Shown one piece after another: positions 9,113 through 20,265 of a stretch of DNA of 64,000 nucleotides. The number at the start of each line of letters is the position of its first letter. Position 1 is the stretch's first letter. The stretch is from the NCBI GenBank assembly GCA_031769625.1, contig JAUIMM010000113.1, positions 15,100,501-15,164,500 of the forward strand, written 5' to 3'. The notes beneath the pieces were generated by a model that saw nothing but the letters and a program-made list of their open reading frames with translations, searched no databases and was not told where the DNA came from. Source of the DNA: Taudactylus pleione (lineage: Eukaryota; Chordata; Amphibia; Anura; Myobatrachidae). Position numbers and translations under genes: made by a program.

Positions 9113-9880
9113 AAGAGCAAAACTGAAATTGGTAGTTCCCCTTTATCAATAATGAATTAGGTGACATCATCACTCAGCTGCTTGTGAAGATACAATAGCA
9201 TGTTGTAGATTGAAATATTTTCAAATTATCTTGTTGTGTTGTGAATTCTAAGGCATCTATTCATTAGCACTTCATTTCTACAAAAGCAGGTGAAAATAAA
9301 CATTTACATATACTTTGGAGAAATTAAGTTTTGGTACCATTCATCATAAAGGTAACGCAAGAAATATAACTGTTCTCTCCCCATGTGACCCACTGTCCCC
9401 ATACACTAGTATGGGGACCTAAATTCATCAAGCACCAAACATACAATATTTTCAGAGCTTGGCTGCAGGAGCATTCACCATCTGCAAATGGCGTTTGCTA
9501 CCGCACACTAGCTCTTTTCCTATGGGAAGGAGTCACGGGTTGCGAAGAGGGATCCTTTTCTTCTCTAGTTCACAAAGGTGCACTAGCACTGCTGAGTCAG
9601 AGTCAGCAGCAGGGAAGTATCTACCTCTTGGCCAGGATGCCACTCGCTGGCCGAAGGGAGACGTCATCCAATGGTGCCACCCGCGGCCAGGGGGTAGAAT
9701 CAAGGAGGAACTGCCAGGACTGGGGTCCAGGGTCCATCCCTGGATCCTACCCTGTATAGATGTCCAGGGACGGACAGCCACTGGCGGCTGCTTGGTACAA
9801 TTAATAAAGTTTTCTTTATAGACAAGGCAGCGCTGTCAGACCTGAGGAACCAGCCACAGCATGATGGACAGCCGCAGCCA
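9113..9880. other. No gene recognised
   Basis: Ordinary A/T-rich sequence to about 9370, then moderately GC-rich sequence without domains or clear repeats. Open frames here overlap on both strands and none looks coding. Confidence 0.45.
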
Positions 9881-10330
9881 GACATGGTAAGTATCTGTGG
9901 GCTGCGGGGGGTGGGAGGCAGTGGGCTGGAGCTGAAGAGACAGAAGGTGGTTTGGAGCTGCAGAGACAGAAGTGGGAGCTGGCTGGGGGACATAAGGGGG
10001 GCTGCCTAATAAAACATACGGGGATGGCTGGGGAAACAGAAGTAGGGGTCTTCCTAATGAACAATACAGGGGCTGGCTGGTGAGAGAGAAAGGGGGCTCA
10101 CTGGGGAGACAGAAGGCATGTTGGCTAGTAAGACAGAAGGGAGCTGGCTGATTAAACAAAAGGGGGTCTGGCTGATGAAACAGAAGTGTGGGGGGTGAAT
10201 GGTTGATGAAACAGAAGTGGGGGCTGGCTGATGAAACATATGGGGGGCTGGCTGATGATACATAAGGTGGGGCTGGCTTATGAAACATAAGGGTGTGTGT
10301 GCTGACTGGAGAGACAGAAAGAGGACTTAT
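9880..10330. repeat. Degenerate minisatellite, about 30-bp unit
   Basis: Recurring GCTGGCTGATGAAACA and GGGGGCTGGCTG words with AGACAGAAG between them, about twelve units. The serine/proline-rich frames on the minus strand are by-products. Confidence 0.75.
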
Positions 10331-11145
10331 TATATCCATCATCATGTACTTATATTAAATTAATCTCTATTTTATTTTTTTTGTTTTTAACAGTATAAGT
10401 ACAGAGTGTAATTATTCAGAAATTATGGGGAGGGGGGCGCCCAGACCATTACTTTGCCAGGGGCGCTCTGACCTTTAAATACACACCTGGTCGGCGGTGC
10501 TAAGCGTTACAGTGGACGTGTATTGCTACATCTGAGAGGTGCACCATAAAACTGATTTCAATCCAAATGTAAATGTGTTCCACAGCAGTTAGTAAGATGT
10601 ACTGTACATGTAATTGATGAAAACACACTGATAATTTTCAGAAAATGTATGTAGCTATAGGGATCATGGGGGTCAATTCAGACCCGGGCGCTAAGTTGTG
10701 CTCTCTCGCTGCCAAAAGGGACCGGGTATGCAAATTTTGCGATCGCACTGTCTGGTGTAAGGACGCCCTCTATGTTTTAGAGAGAGATGGCAGAGTGAGC
10801 TCACGACGGTATAAAGACGCCCACTTTTCTTACTTAGCACACGTCATCTCCAGGAAGTGTATGATTAATCAGAACCATCGAGAACCATCGGAGCTGTTCG
10901 CATTGCTTGAAGTAGACCCTACTCCATCTCAAGCACTGTGATCATTGCAGGCTGAAATACAACCAGGTGACGTGGGGGGGGGGGGTTGGAGTGATCCAGG
11001 CGCCAACCAGTTACAAGCTTTAGCTCACAGGATGCACTGGCACTGGGTCCTCCTCCATATATACCCACGTCGTGCACCTTATAAACAACAGGGGACTGAT
11101 TCGGCAGTCCCAAGCAAGTTTTTTCTTTCCTATGAGTAAGCAGCA
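10331..11145. other. Repeat-derived sequence, no gene
   Basis: At 10670 a stretch GGGGGTCAATTCAGACCCGG resembles the Harbinger-type MITE ends seen elsewhere in the window but no partner end was found. A short G run lies at 10974-10986. Otherwise nothing recognised. Confidence 0.4.
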
Positions 11146-11750
11146 CTAGGCATCTGGATGGACACCCGTGCTGCTGCTCTATCTACCGCCGCCGGCGCCA
11201 CAACACCAGTGACGTAACTGGTGAATTCGGTGGACGCCAGCGGAGTTGATAGCGCTGTGACCAGGACTGCAGCCGGAGACATCGGGGATGCAGGTAAGGT
11301 GGTTCCCCGCTGGCGGGGAACCACGTGGCAGTCCGTACCTCCGTCAGTGGAGACCTGCTGGAGGCTGCTGTTGTGAGGAACTAGGGCCGACTGCTTCCCC
11401 ACTGGACCACTGGGCAAAAAATTCTGGTACCGGGGATAGTAAAAGGTGGCCATGTAAAGTCAGTGTGCTCGGTGTATCCAGACAGCCTAGCAGAGGTACG
11501 CTCTCCCCGGCGGTCCCTCCCCCAACCCAGACGCTGGTCCAGAGACAAGGTTTCCCGCATCTGGGTTGCTCCTCCTTGATTCCCTGTTATATGAGATGCC
11601 CAGAGACCACTTTCAGGTGCTCTCGGTAGCTGCAAATCTCACTGCTATTTCTCCTCATAACCCTCTGCTACAAGAGGGTGGATAATTTTGGGGGTAAACA
11701 CTGTCACATTGTATTGTATTGCTTTGGATAACATTATATTGTATTGTTAT

Positions 11751-12963
11751 CAGGGCCGCCATCAGGGGGGAACTGCCAGGCCCCCAGTCCCGGGCACGGA
11801 GAGAGAGGGGGCCCGGGTGGCAGCAGCAAGCCGGCAAGAAAGATCATCAGCGCTGTGGCATGTGAATGGAGCTGGCAGTGAGCCAATCATAGCTCGCAAT
11901 CAGAGCAGCCGCTAATGATTGGCTGCCATTCCAGGAGCTGTGATTGGCTTGCGGCCGGCTCCAATTACAGCTTGCAGAACGGCAGCCAATCAGGAGCGAC
12001 TGCTCTGATTGGCTGCCGTTCTGCGAGCTATGATTGGCTCACGGCCAGCTCCATAGTTCACATGCCACAGCGATGATACTCTCTCTCCCTGCCTGGCGCC
12101 CAGTGAAAAGAGCAGGTATGTTGATCCTGCCTTGTGCCCCCCCTCGAGTCTAGCCAGCCTTACCTGCACTGCCCCTCCAGTCCAGCCAGCCTGCCCACCA
12201 CCCAGTCCAGCCAGCCATCCTGCCTTCCCTGCACTGTCCCTCCCAGTCTAGCCAGCCTTCCCAGCACTGTCCGCCCCAGTCCAGCCAGCCTTCCCTGCCC
12301 CCCCCATTCCAGCCAGCCATCCCTGTCTGCCCCCCATCCCCAGACCAGCCAGCCTTCCCTGCCCAACCCCCCCAACCCCCATTCCAGCCAGCATACCTGC
12401 TTTCCCTGCCCCTCCCCCAGTTTAGCCAGCCTTCCCTAAGCCCCCTTCCCAGTCCAGCCAGCCTTCCATCCCTGCCCACCGCACCCCAGTCCAGCCAGCC
12501 CTCTAGTTTAGCCAGCCTGCCTCTCCCTCAATCCAGCCAGCCTTCCCTGCGCTCCCCCTCCTCCTAGTCCAGCCAGCCAGCCTGTCTTCCCTGCCCCAGT
12601 CCAGCCAGTCTTCCCTGAGTCTCCCCCATGTCCAGCCTGCCTGCCTTCTCTGCCCTGCCTCTTCCCTAGTCCAGCCGGCCTTCCCTGCCCTTTGCCACCC
12701 CAGTCCACTCTTGCCACTCCAGTGTCCCCACTTGTCCAGGCTTCCGTGCCCTGTGCCCCCACCCCAGTAATGTACATCCTTCCCTGCCCTGTACCCCCCT
12801 CCACTATGTCTAGCATACCTGGTTTATGCACCAATTGATGCACCACACCTGAGGTAGCTCCACCCACATTATCCACAGCTCCACCCAAGTCTGCCCTATA
12901 CCCTGGAGGTTGCACTGCCTATTTTGTCAGTACCGGGCCCCAAAACTTCTGATGGCAGCCCTG
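11751..12963. mobile_element. hAT non-autonomous element inserted in the DIRS leader
   Basis: The ends are CAGGGCCGCCATCAG and, inverted, CAGGGCTGCCATCAGAAG. The 8-bp flanks are ATTGTTAT (11743-11750) and ATTGTAAT (12964-12971), 7 of 8 identical, as expected for hAT. Inside are facing copies of GATTGGCTGCC-type sequence (11900-12040) and a C-rich minisatellite. The right duplication overlaps the ATG of the DIRS gag (12970-12972). Confidence 0.8.
12145..12720. repeat. C-rich minisatellite, about 30-bp unit
   Basis: Units of CCAGTCCAGCCAGCCTTCCC with a variable CTGCCCC tail, nearly twenty copies, inside the hAT element. The glycine/tryptophan-rich frames on the minus strand are accidental. Confidence 0.85.
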
Positions 12964-12969
12964 ATTGTA

Positions 12970-14753
12970 ATGTCTAAGGAGAAAGAGAAGCAGGATGCTA
13001 AAGCCCCTGTGATGGTTCTTGTATGGCCAGTCAGGCGGGCTTGTATCCTCAGGATTTCATACAGGATTGATGATGTGGTCATTGTTATAAGGAGTCACCA
13101 CATCAGTCCAGCCTTCCAGCTCCTGGGCAGGAACCCCCTTGGCTTCTTTTTCCCAGATCATGGTGCAGGTTGTAAACCATTTATCTACACCCATACCAAC
13201 CCCTACTATAGATTACCCTCAGCAGCTACAACCTACTATGTTTATGCCTCCTATGCATCCATCCTGGATGCATGTTTATGCCCACTCAAGCCAGAGTATG
13301 GCTCCATCCCCTCCTGCATTCCAGCAGATGCTCCAAGCAGGCAGGCCGATAGGCCCTAAAACCAGAAGGCGGTCAGCTTCTTCCTATCAGTCCGTCCAGC
13401 CTGCAGATTCTGATGCATCTTCAGATGAATTTGAAGACATACAGGGCTCCTCTCAGAAGTCTCTCTCAGGAGAGGAGGACCATTTTCCAACAGCGAATGT
13501 TGGAAAATATTGTAGTCAAAACTATTTTAAACATAGATAGTGAAGAGCCAGAAGCTAGGAAGGCTCTGGTGTTCAAGCGCCAGAGGGACATTAAGGCTGA
13601 GGGTCTGATTCAGACCCGGTCGCAAGCACTGAGCGCTCGCAACCGGGTCGATGGTGGCCCAGAGCGCATGCGCACGATGGAGCCGGCTCCGTCATGCGCA
13701 TCCGCGAGACCCGGATAGCGATGGGCAATCCGTCTCTCCGGGTCTCACACCAAAGGGGGCATGCTGTCGATGTTGAGTGACAGTACGCCGCCTTTGGTGG
13801 GTAAGCCGGGGGGGTTGCTGCCCAGATGGAGGCGTCCCCATGAGAATGCCTACCGTCTGGGGGCGGCCCCACTGACATCACAAGTGATGTCAGTGGGAGA
13901 GCTTTTAGCTCTGTTAGAGCCGAAAACTCTCTGGGGCTTGCGGCCACGAGACCCTACCATAAGGGTCTCGTCGCAAGCCCGATGGTCGCGATGGTCTTGA
14001 CCATCGCGACCATCATCCTGGCCGCTCACATTAGCTGTGGGTGGCAACCCACAGCAATGCGAGCGGCCAGGAGGCTCTGTCAGAGCGTCCGGCTCTGAAT
14101 CAGGGCCTGAATTTCCCAAATCTGAGCAACTCTCTGAACTTATGGGGGAAGCATGGAGTTCTCCGGATAGACGATTCCATGTTACAAAGAAGGTTACAGC
14201 TTTATACCCCCTCACACCTGATGAATGCACTAGGTTGGAAGTTTCACCAACTGTGAATGCTCATGTGGCACATCTGATTACGAGCACCACCGCGCTCATA
14301 CCATCTGCATCCTCCCTTAAGTATTCCACAGATAGAAGACTTGAAGCCTGTCTCAAGGCATTTTTTTCTCTGTCAGAGGCTGTTACCCGTCCGGCCATGG
14401 CCACGGCCTGGGTATCTAAGGCCATTGAAGAATGGACAGGGGCACTGAAAAATACTCTTCCAGAGGCTTCCGGAGAACAGCTGACAATTATCTTCTATAT
14501 CAAGAAGGCAGCCTTCTATCTAGGAGAGGTGACATTAGATGCCGGTATTCTGACTTCTAAGGCGTCAGCTGCCTCAGTTGTTGCTCGCAGAGCTCTATTG
14601 TTAAGTGACTGGAAAGCAGATGCAGGGTCCGAAAAGGCTTTGGAATCCCTGACGTTTTCGGAAGGCATTCTGTTTGGCACAGAACTGGATAAGATTGTAG
14701 CTACTTTGGCAGCTTCCAAGGTGGCTGGTCTGCCTTCAATGACTACCCCTTGA
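12970..14753 (+). pseudogene. DIRS gag, interrupted
   Basis: The ATG at 12970 opens a lysine/glutamate-rich start (MSKEKEKQDAKAP), followed after frame changes by a serine-rich acidic stretch near 13370-13480 and the sequence up to 13600. A Harbinger-type MITE then breaks the gene; coding resumes at 14108 and runs to 14753 with the alanine-rich helical region typical of DIRS Gag. The 3-bp duplication TGA lies at both borders, and deleting the MITE with one TGA restores the frame across the junction. At least one frameshift lies before the MITE. Gag of DIRS elements binds element RNA; no function is likely here. Confidence 0.75.
13601..14107. mobile_element. Harbinger-type MITE in DIRS gag (507 bp)
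   Basis: The left end is GGGTCTGATTCAGACCCGG and the right end, inverted, GGCCCTGATTCAGAGCCGG. The target duplication is TGA (13598-13600 and 14108-14110). The interior has a GACCATCGCGACCATC core and facing ACCCACAGC/GCTGTGGGT arms shared with copies at 22.4, 30.7 and 37.6 kb. Confidence 0.85.
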
Positions 14754-14880
14754 CCATCATTTTGAGCCTTTCGCCTGCAAGGAAAAGTGAAAAGTCAGGC
14801 TTCCTTTAGACAACCCAGTTCTTGTAAGAGACTGCAAACTAAGAGATCTTGGGCAATCAGACGTCCGGGTTCTAAGTCAG

Positions 14881-15615
14881 ATGATATACCCTTGGCCTGA
14901 TGGGGTGGGCCTCCCACTGGGGAATCCCAGGGTGGGAGGCCAACTTCTTCAGTTTTCAGATACCTGGCATCACACAACAACAGATGCCTGGGTCCAGGAA
15001 GTGGTTTCTCGAGGGTACGCCCTTATTTTCTGGAGAAGTCCCCCGCTAAGGTTTTTTTGCACAACTCCTCCCATGGAGTCCGCAAAGGACTTAGCCCTCC
15101 TGCACACCATTCGTTCCCTGCTGGATTCAGGGGTAATAGTCCAGGTTCCATTGGATCAGCAAAGAAGAGGTTATTATTCCAATCTATTTTTGATCCAAAA
15201 ACCCAATGGGTCCCATCGGTCTATTCTGAATCTAAAAGGTCTCAACAGATTTATCCGGCTGCCTAAGTTTCGTATGGAAACTCTTCGGTCAATTGTTCTG
15301 GCAATGGAACCAGGGGATTTTATGGTGTCCTTGGACATTCAGGATGCTTATCTGCATGTGCCAATTACACTTTCCAATCAAAGGTTTCTGTGGTTTGCGG
15401 TTCTGCAGAAACAATTTCAGTCACTGCCTTTTGGTTTGGCAACAGCCCCATGGGTTTTTACCAAGATAAAAGCAGTAATGAGGGCCTACCTCTGGCGTCA
15501 GGGGGTCTGGATACTGCCATACTTGGATGATCACCTGATATTGGCACAATCTCCAGAGGTATTGCAGCATCATCGCAGACTGACGATTGCCTGCCTACAC
15601 AAAGCTGGATCATAA
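14881..15615 (+). pseudogene. DIRS reverse transcriptase
   Basis: About 245 codons without a stop, but cut off before the end of the polymerase by a frameshift near 15600. Visible RT blocks: NLFLIQKPNGSHRSILNLKG, then VSLDIQDAYLHVPI with the first catalytic aspartate, SLPFGLATAPWVFTK and the YLDD box (about residue 215) with the catalytic pair. This SLPFGLATAP form is typical of DIRS RTs. The enzyme would copy element RNA into DNA. The catalytic aspartates survive, so decay is recent or mild; without the following frame the protein is incomplete. Confidence 0.85.
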
Positions 15616-15650
15616 ATTGGAAAACGTAATCGCTTTCTCCAGTACAGCAG

Positions 15651-16588
15651 ATGGTGCATTTAGGTGCACGTCTGGATTCTCTGGTACAAAGGATATTTCT
15701 GCCAGGACACAAGATTGTGGCCCTTCAATTGTGGGTTTTGCAGATTTCTCCACAATCAGTCAGTGTCTATTCACTCAGCGATGCAGGTTCTTGGGTCCAT
15801 GGTGTCCACCTTCGACATGGTGGAATATGCTCAGATTCGGTGCTCCTCACTACTGATGTCAACCTCCATGGTTGGGGCACAGTGACGGGTCATCACACCT
15901 TTCAGGGAAGATGGACGACCAAGGAGGGTCTCCTATCCACAAACATCCTGAAACTGCGCGCAGTATTCAGAGCATTCGTTCAGGCACAGGATATACTGAA
16001 GGGCAGGCCTGTCCAGGTACAGTCCGACAATGCGACCGCAGTAGCCTACCTCAACCATCAGGGAGGTGCGCAAAGTTGGGCAGCCATGGCAGAAGTGACA
16101 AACATTCTGGTCTGTCACCTTCCGGCAATCACGGCAGTATTCATACCAGGAGTCCTCAACTGGGAAGTGGATTTCCTAAGTTGGCAGCATATACATGCCA
16201 GGGAATGGGCTCTTCATCCAGATATCTTTCAGATCCTAGTGGACAAATGGGGACGACCAGAGGCAGACTTCATGGCCGCAACCACAGGGTCCCCAGGTAT
16301 GGGTCCAGAACCAGGGATCCCTCAGCCGAGTTTGTGGATGCTCTAGCAGTGAAGTGGGACTTCAAGCTAGCGAATCTTTTTCCTCCATTCTCCCTCCTCC
16401 CAAGGGTCATCAGGAAATTCAAGCAGGAGGGTGGAACAGTAATACTGATAGCCTCTGCTTGGCCCAAACGCCATTGTTTCACTGACCTTCAGAGTCTCTC
16501 CATAGACACTCCATGGCCTCTTCCTCTAAGGCCAGACCTGTTAACACAGTGTCCCTACCTGCATCCAAACCTTCCTGTTTGTCTTTGA
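15651..16588 (+). pseudogene. DIRS RNase H region and C-terminal extension, frameshifted
   Basis: In one frame (15651-16346) there is TTDVNLHGWGT with the first acidic residue, NILKLRAVFRAF with the conserved glutamate replaced at that position by LKLRAV, and VQSDNATAVAYLNHQGG with a conserved aspartate, the DIRS-type RNase H. After a frame change near 16320 it continues as FKLANLFPPFSLLPRVIRKF and TVILIASAWPKRHCF, the usual DIRS extension before the recombinase. RNase H removes the RNA strand during copying. The frame breaks make it nonfunctional. Confidence 0.8.
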
Positions 16589-16589
16589 T

Positions 16590-17375
16590 GGTGTGGCTCT
16601 TGAATCTCCCATCTTAAGAGCCAAGGGTTTTACTACTTCTATAATTCAGATGATGCTTAGGGCACGGATGCCCGGATCTATTACACGATTTGGCACTCGT
16701 ATTTTCAATGGTCTTAGCATAGAAAATATGATACTGAAGTTTTTAGGGACTCACGAGGGCTTGCTTTTCTCCAGGCTGGGTTAGACCGGGGTCTCTGCCT
16801 GGCCAACCTGAAGATTCAGGCATCTGCACTCTCAGTTTGGTTTCAGTGAAGGATCACCCTGCTGCCTGATGTTCAGAAATTTTTACAGGGTGCTCTGAGG
16901 GTTCAGCCTCCCTTTATCCCTCCAGTAGCTCCGTGGGATTTGTCTTGGTTTTCAGGATCTACAGGCAGTTTTTCTTCTTGCTATCTCCTCTGCCATTTCT
17001 TGTCACTCTCCCTTTTTGCTTTTTCATTAGGATAGAGCTGTTCTTCGTACCAGGGCAGGTTACCTTCCTAAGATAGTATCCTGCTTTCATGTAAATGAAG
17101 AAATTGTGGCTCTAGCCTTCCAGTCTTCAGACCTCTCTGTAGGTGAAGCTTCTCTGGATGTTGTAGGCACCCTACGTATCTACACGGATTGCACCAACTC
17201 CATTAGGAAATCGGATTCTCTTTTTGTGTTGTATAGCTGTCGTAAGCGGGGATGGCTGCTAACTAACAGACTCTGGCTAGATGGCTTCGTATGACGATTT
17301 CTCAAGCTTACACACAAGCTAATCTCTCTGTTCCAAATGCAGTGACAGCACATTCTACTCTGAGATTTGTCTGTT
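16590..17375 (+). pseudogene. DIRS tyrosine recombinase, decayed
   Basis: Scattered pieces in changing frames: TTSIIQMMLRARMPGS near 16630, a FLQGALRVQPPFIPP-like stretch near 16885, RKSDSLFVLYS near 17205, and QAYTQANLSVPNAVTAHST near 17300. The last is the conserved part close to the active-site region of DIRS recombinases. Several frameshifts and stops separate them. Such enzymes integrate the circular DNA copy. Confidence 0.65.
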
Positions 17376-17399
17376 TCTGTGCCTGCAATTAGTCTTATC

Positions 17400-18382
17400 A
17401 GGTAGCACCTCCCATTATATATATATTCACGTTGTGCAGTCCAGGAATCTTTCCCATGCATCTGCAAATTCGCCAGAAGGGCAGGTGAGCATCTCCGCAA
17501 ATCAGAAGACCTCCTTTCTAATTGAGCAATGCTCCTCTTGAACCCCGCCATACGAAGGCGACGGCGCACCTCCGCGTATGCCTTTCTTTTTAGGCAATTG
17601 GGGATGGTGGAGCTAGAATGCCCAAGTGGCGGTCCATAATTTGGACCAAAATGTCCAGCTCCCGGTGTGTGAATGCTGCCGCTATCATGTTGGCAATGGC
17701 GTGTTTTACAGTAAACACAAAATATACATGTGTTAAAAGTAAAATGATTGGCTAGTTAATTTTCATAGTTCACATATGCTAATTTTAATTGGATAATGCA
17801 TTAATCATGTGACATAAATATTACATAATACTGCCATATCTGATTGCCTCAAGGCGTTTAGGTGCGATTGCAAGTTAAGAGCCAAAATGTACCATACTTA
17901 AAAATAACATTCTATTTAGAACATGTACTTAACAACATCAAAACATTCGCAGGAAATAAACAAACCTTTAAAAAAACCAAAAAAACAACGGTCTTTACCC
18001 CAAAAAACACTTTTAAAAATGTAATTTGAACAATAAAGTTTATTGACATATTGTAAACAGAAAAAAATTTCAGCAACACTTAAGTTCATTAATTAAATAA
18101 TTGACATCAAGCAATTAAATGCTGTTAAACAGATAGACCATCGAAACAAGCAATGTTTGCCGCACCAAAAAAACCTGCGAGCGCAACCATCACAAACAAA
18201 TAAACAAACGAGTGGCTCCGTCGCTAGCTTCTATTGCTCGCTAGCTAGAGGAGGAGCATTGTACAGGAATGGACGTCAGTTTGGTTGCGGGCGACCGGCC
18301 GTGCGAAGACAACCATTATTTTTTTCTCGCTCGCTCAGCGTACGAGCGAGCGGCCGCTTGTGAGCGGCTCTGAATCAGGTCC
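17400..18382 (-). mobile_element. PIF/Harbinger transposon relic with SANT-like gene
   Basis: Its 5' end on the minus strand (18382 down) reads GGACCTGATTCAGAGCCGC followed by inverted GCGGCCGCTCG stretches, the same end as the MITEs at 35.6 and 22.4 kb. About 0.7 kb further in lies a broken SANT/Myb-like gene (17690-17420). The other end and the DDE transposase gene are missing; the element stops where DIRS sequence starts, near 17390. Right flank ATA. Confidence 0.65.
17420..17690 (-). pseudogene. Harbinger SANT/Myb-like DNA-binding protein, fragment
   Basis: From ATG 17686 the minus strand reads MIAAAFTHRELDILVQIMDR and HLGIL, then a stop and frame change near 17590. The next frame continues KAYAEVRRRLRMAGFKRSIA and LERRSSDLRRCSPALLANL. 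Together these are the three-helix SANT/Myb-like domain that Harbinger elements use as an accessory DNA-binding protein. A single-base change plus a stop breaks it. The identification is from the pattern (FT..ELDILV…EVRRRL…R…QLE.R.SDLRR) and is moderately sure. Confidence 0.6.
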
Positions 18383-18385
18383 ATA

Positions 18386-19610
18386 ATCTTAACCGCATCA
18401 GAGAAGGAGATGAGTGGAAGACGGCAATCAACACTCATTCTGGGCATTTTGAATATTTCGTCATAGCGTTCGGTCTCTCCAATGCCCCAGCTGTCTTCCA
18501 AGAGTTTATCAATGAGGTATTAAGGGATATTCTTTGCAGTTGTCTACTTAAATGATATCCTCATCTATTCCAGGTCCTTGGAGCAGCATTGTCTACATGT
18601 GAGACAGGTGTTGCAGAGACTCTTAAACAATAATTTATAAGCCAAGTTGGAGAAGTGAGAATTTGAGGTTAAATAGGTCTCCTTCTTGGGTTACATCACA
18701 TCCTCTCAAGGATTCTCTATGGATCCAAACAAAGTAAAGGCCATCTTGGATTGGGAGCAACCCTCTACACTGAAGGCCATCCAGCGTTTTCTTTTTTTTG
18801 TAAATTACTATCGCAGGTGTATTAAGTCTTTCTCCTCCATCGTCGCACCCATTGTCGAATTAACCAGGAAAGGGGCTGATGTTGCTAATTGGTCTACCAA
18901 CGTCGTTCAAGCTTTTTCTCTGCTCAAGTCAGCTATTGTTTCTGCTCCTGTCCTTCGATATCCAGATCCGGACCTACCATTTGTTGTTGAGGTGGATGCC
19001 TCTGAGATCAGGATGGATGCCATCCTTTCTCAGAAGGGCCTTGATGATGGCAAATTACATCCATGCACCTTCTTTTCTTGAAAATTTGATTCTGCAAAGA
19101 GAAATTATGACGTTTGGAATCAGGAGTTGTTGGCCATCAAGTGGGCTTTTGAGGACTGGAGGCACTGGTTAGAGGGGGCTAATCATGTGATCACATTCTT
19201 AATGGACCATAAGAATCTGTCCTATATTGAGACTGCCAAAAGGTTGAATTCTAGGCAAGCACGATGGGCCCTGTTCTTCACCCGCTTCAATTTTATCATC
19301 TCCTTTCAACCTGGGTCCAAGAATCAGAAGGCGAATGCCCTCTCACGAAGTTTTCTTACCATGCACCCTCTTTCTGTTCCAGAAGAGATCATCATTCCTG
19401 CTTCCCGTATTCACTTGGCCTTGACTAGAAGCCTGGTAGATTCTCTCTGGGAGTGTCAATCTAAAGCTCCTTCTGAAAAACCACCGGGATTGCTTTTTGT
19501 TCCCAAGAAATTCCGTAAAGCAGTCCTGAAAGGCTTTTGGTCATCCAGGTATTTCTAGGACTCTTGAACTACCATCCCGTTCAGTTTGGTGGCACTCCAT
19601 GTCTCGGGAG
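18386..19610 (+). pseudogene. Ty3/Gypsy pol fragment (RT, RNase H, start of integrase)
   Basis: It begins inside RT ([20 protein letters not shown], then [20 protein letters not shown]), passes the region of the catalytic YxDD in a broken state (DILIYSRS survives next to a stop), and continues as GYITSSQGFSMDPNKVKAI, the RNase H stretch FVVEVDASEIRMDAILSQKG, LLAIKWAFEDWRHWLEGA and DHKNLSYIE, and ends in the integrase spacer region. Stops lie near 18555, 18640, 18675 and 19080. Most of integrase is missing: the sequence jumps from that region to a purine tract and LTR at 19618. The 5' side is cut at the Harbinger relic. Confidence 0.85.
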
Positions 19611-19839
19611 GGGGTACTGTCACAAGCCACCAATGCGAACGCCAGGCGATCATTCACTGAACTCCTCCTATCAGCTGTCTGTAATCCCTGGTCTGATCTG
19701 GATTGACTATTTCCTTCTGGTGCGAAGGCTGCTCAGGTGCCGGTGATAGCGTTTTCACGTGTTTCCGGTTCTGGTGTTGGTTTTCTGTTTCAGTCGAGTA
19801 TCCAGTTCTCCTGTCTGCTTTGTATTGCTCCTACCATTT

Positions 19840-19995
19840 GTGTCATCCAGGTGGCATGGTCCACATTCCAGTCTCCTGCCGTTTGTGTCATCCAGACGCC
19901 ACGGTCCGCATTCCAGTCTCCTACCATTTGTGTCATCCTGGCGGCACGGTCTGCATTCCAGTCTCCTGCCGTTTGTGTCATCTAGGCAGTACAGA
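19840..19995. repeat. Tandem array, about 45-bp unit
   Basis: Units of TTTGTGTCATCC with GGCATGGTCCACATTCCAGT-like continuation, three to four copies inside the LTR. Confidence 0.8.
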
Positions 19996-20265
19996 CCAGA
20001 CTCCAGTGTCCAGTGTGCACAATCAGGCATACTGCTGCTTGTGTTAACCCGGCGGCACAAGTCGCACATCAGCGTCCAGTGAGCGCAATCAGGCATACTG
20101 CTACTTGTGTCAACCCAGCGGCACAAGTCGCACATCAGCGTCCAGTGTGCGCATCAAGTGTACTGCCGCTTGTATCAACAAGGCGGCACAAGTCGCACAT
20201 CAGCGTCCAGTGTGCGCAATCAAGTGTACTGCCGCTTGTGTCAACCCTTAGCGGAACAAGTCGCG
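19996..20265. repeat. Tandem array, about 65-bp unit
   Basis: Units containing GGCACAAGTCGCACATCAGC and CTGCTGCTTGTGTCAACCC, about four copies inside the LTR. Confidence 0.85.

Larger units (their letters stand above)
11150..17390 (+). mobile_element. DIRS-type (tyrosine recombinase) retroelement, broken
   Basis: In order on the plus strand: leader (about 11150-12969), gag (12970-14753), reverse transcriptase (14881-15615), RNase H (15651-16588) and a decayed tyrosine recombinase (16590-17375). This is the DIRS gene set; LTRs and integrase are absent. It is interrupted by a hAT MITE at 11751-12963 and a Harbinger-type MITE at 13601-14107, and its 3' side joins a Harbinger relic near 17390. 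The terminal repeats of the element were not identified, so the outer limits are approximate. Confidence 0.8.

Noticed and set aside
10670..11145. A seventh Harbinger-type MITE
   Set aside because: One end-like sequence (GGGGGTCAATTCAGACCCGG) is present but no partner end or target duplication was found.
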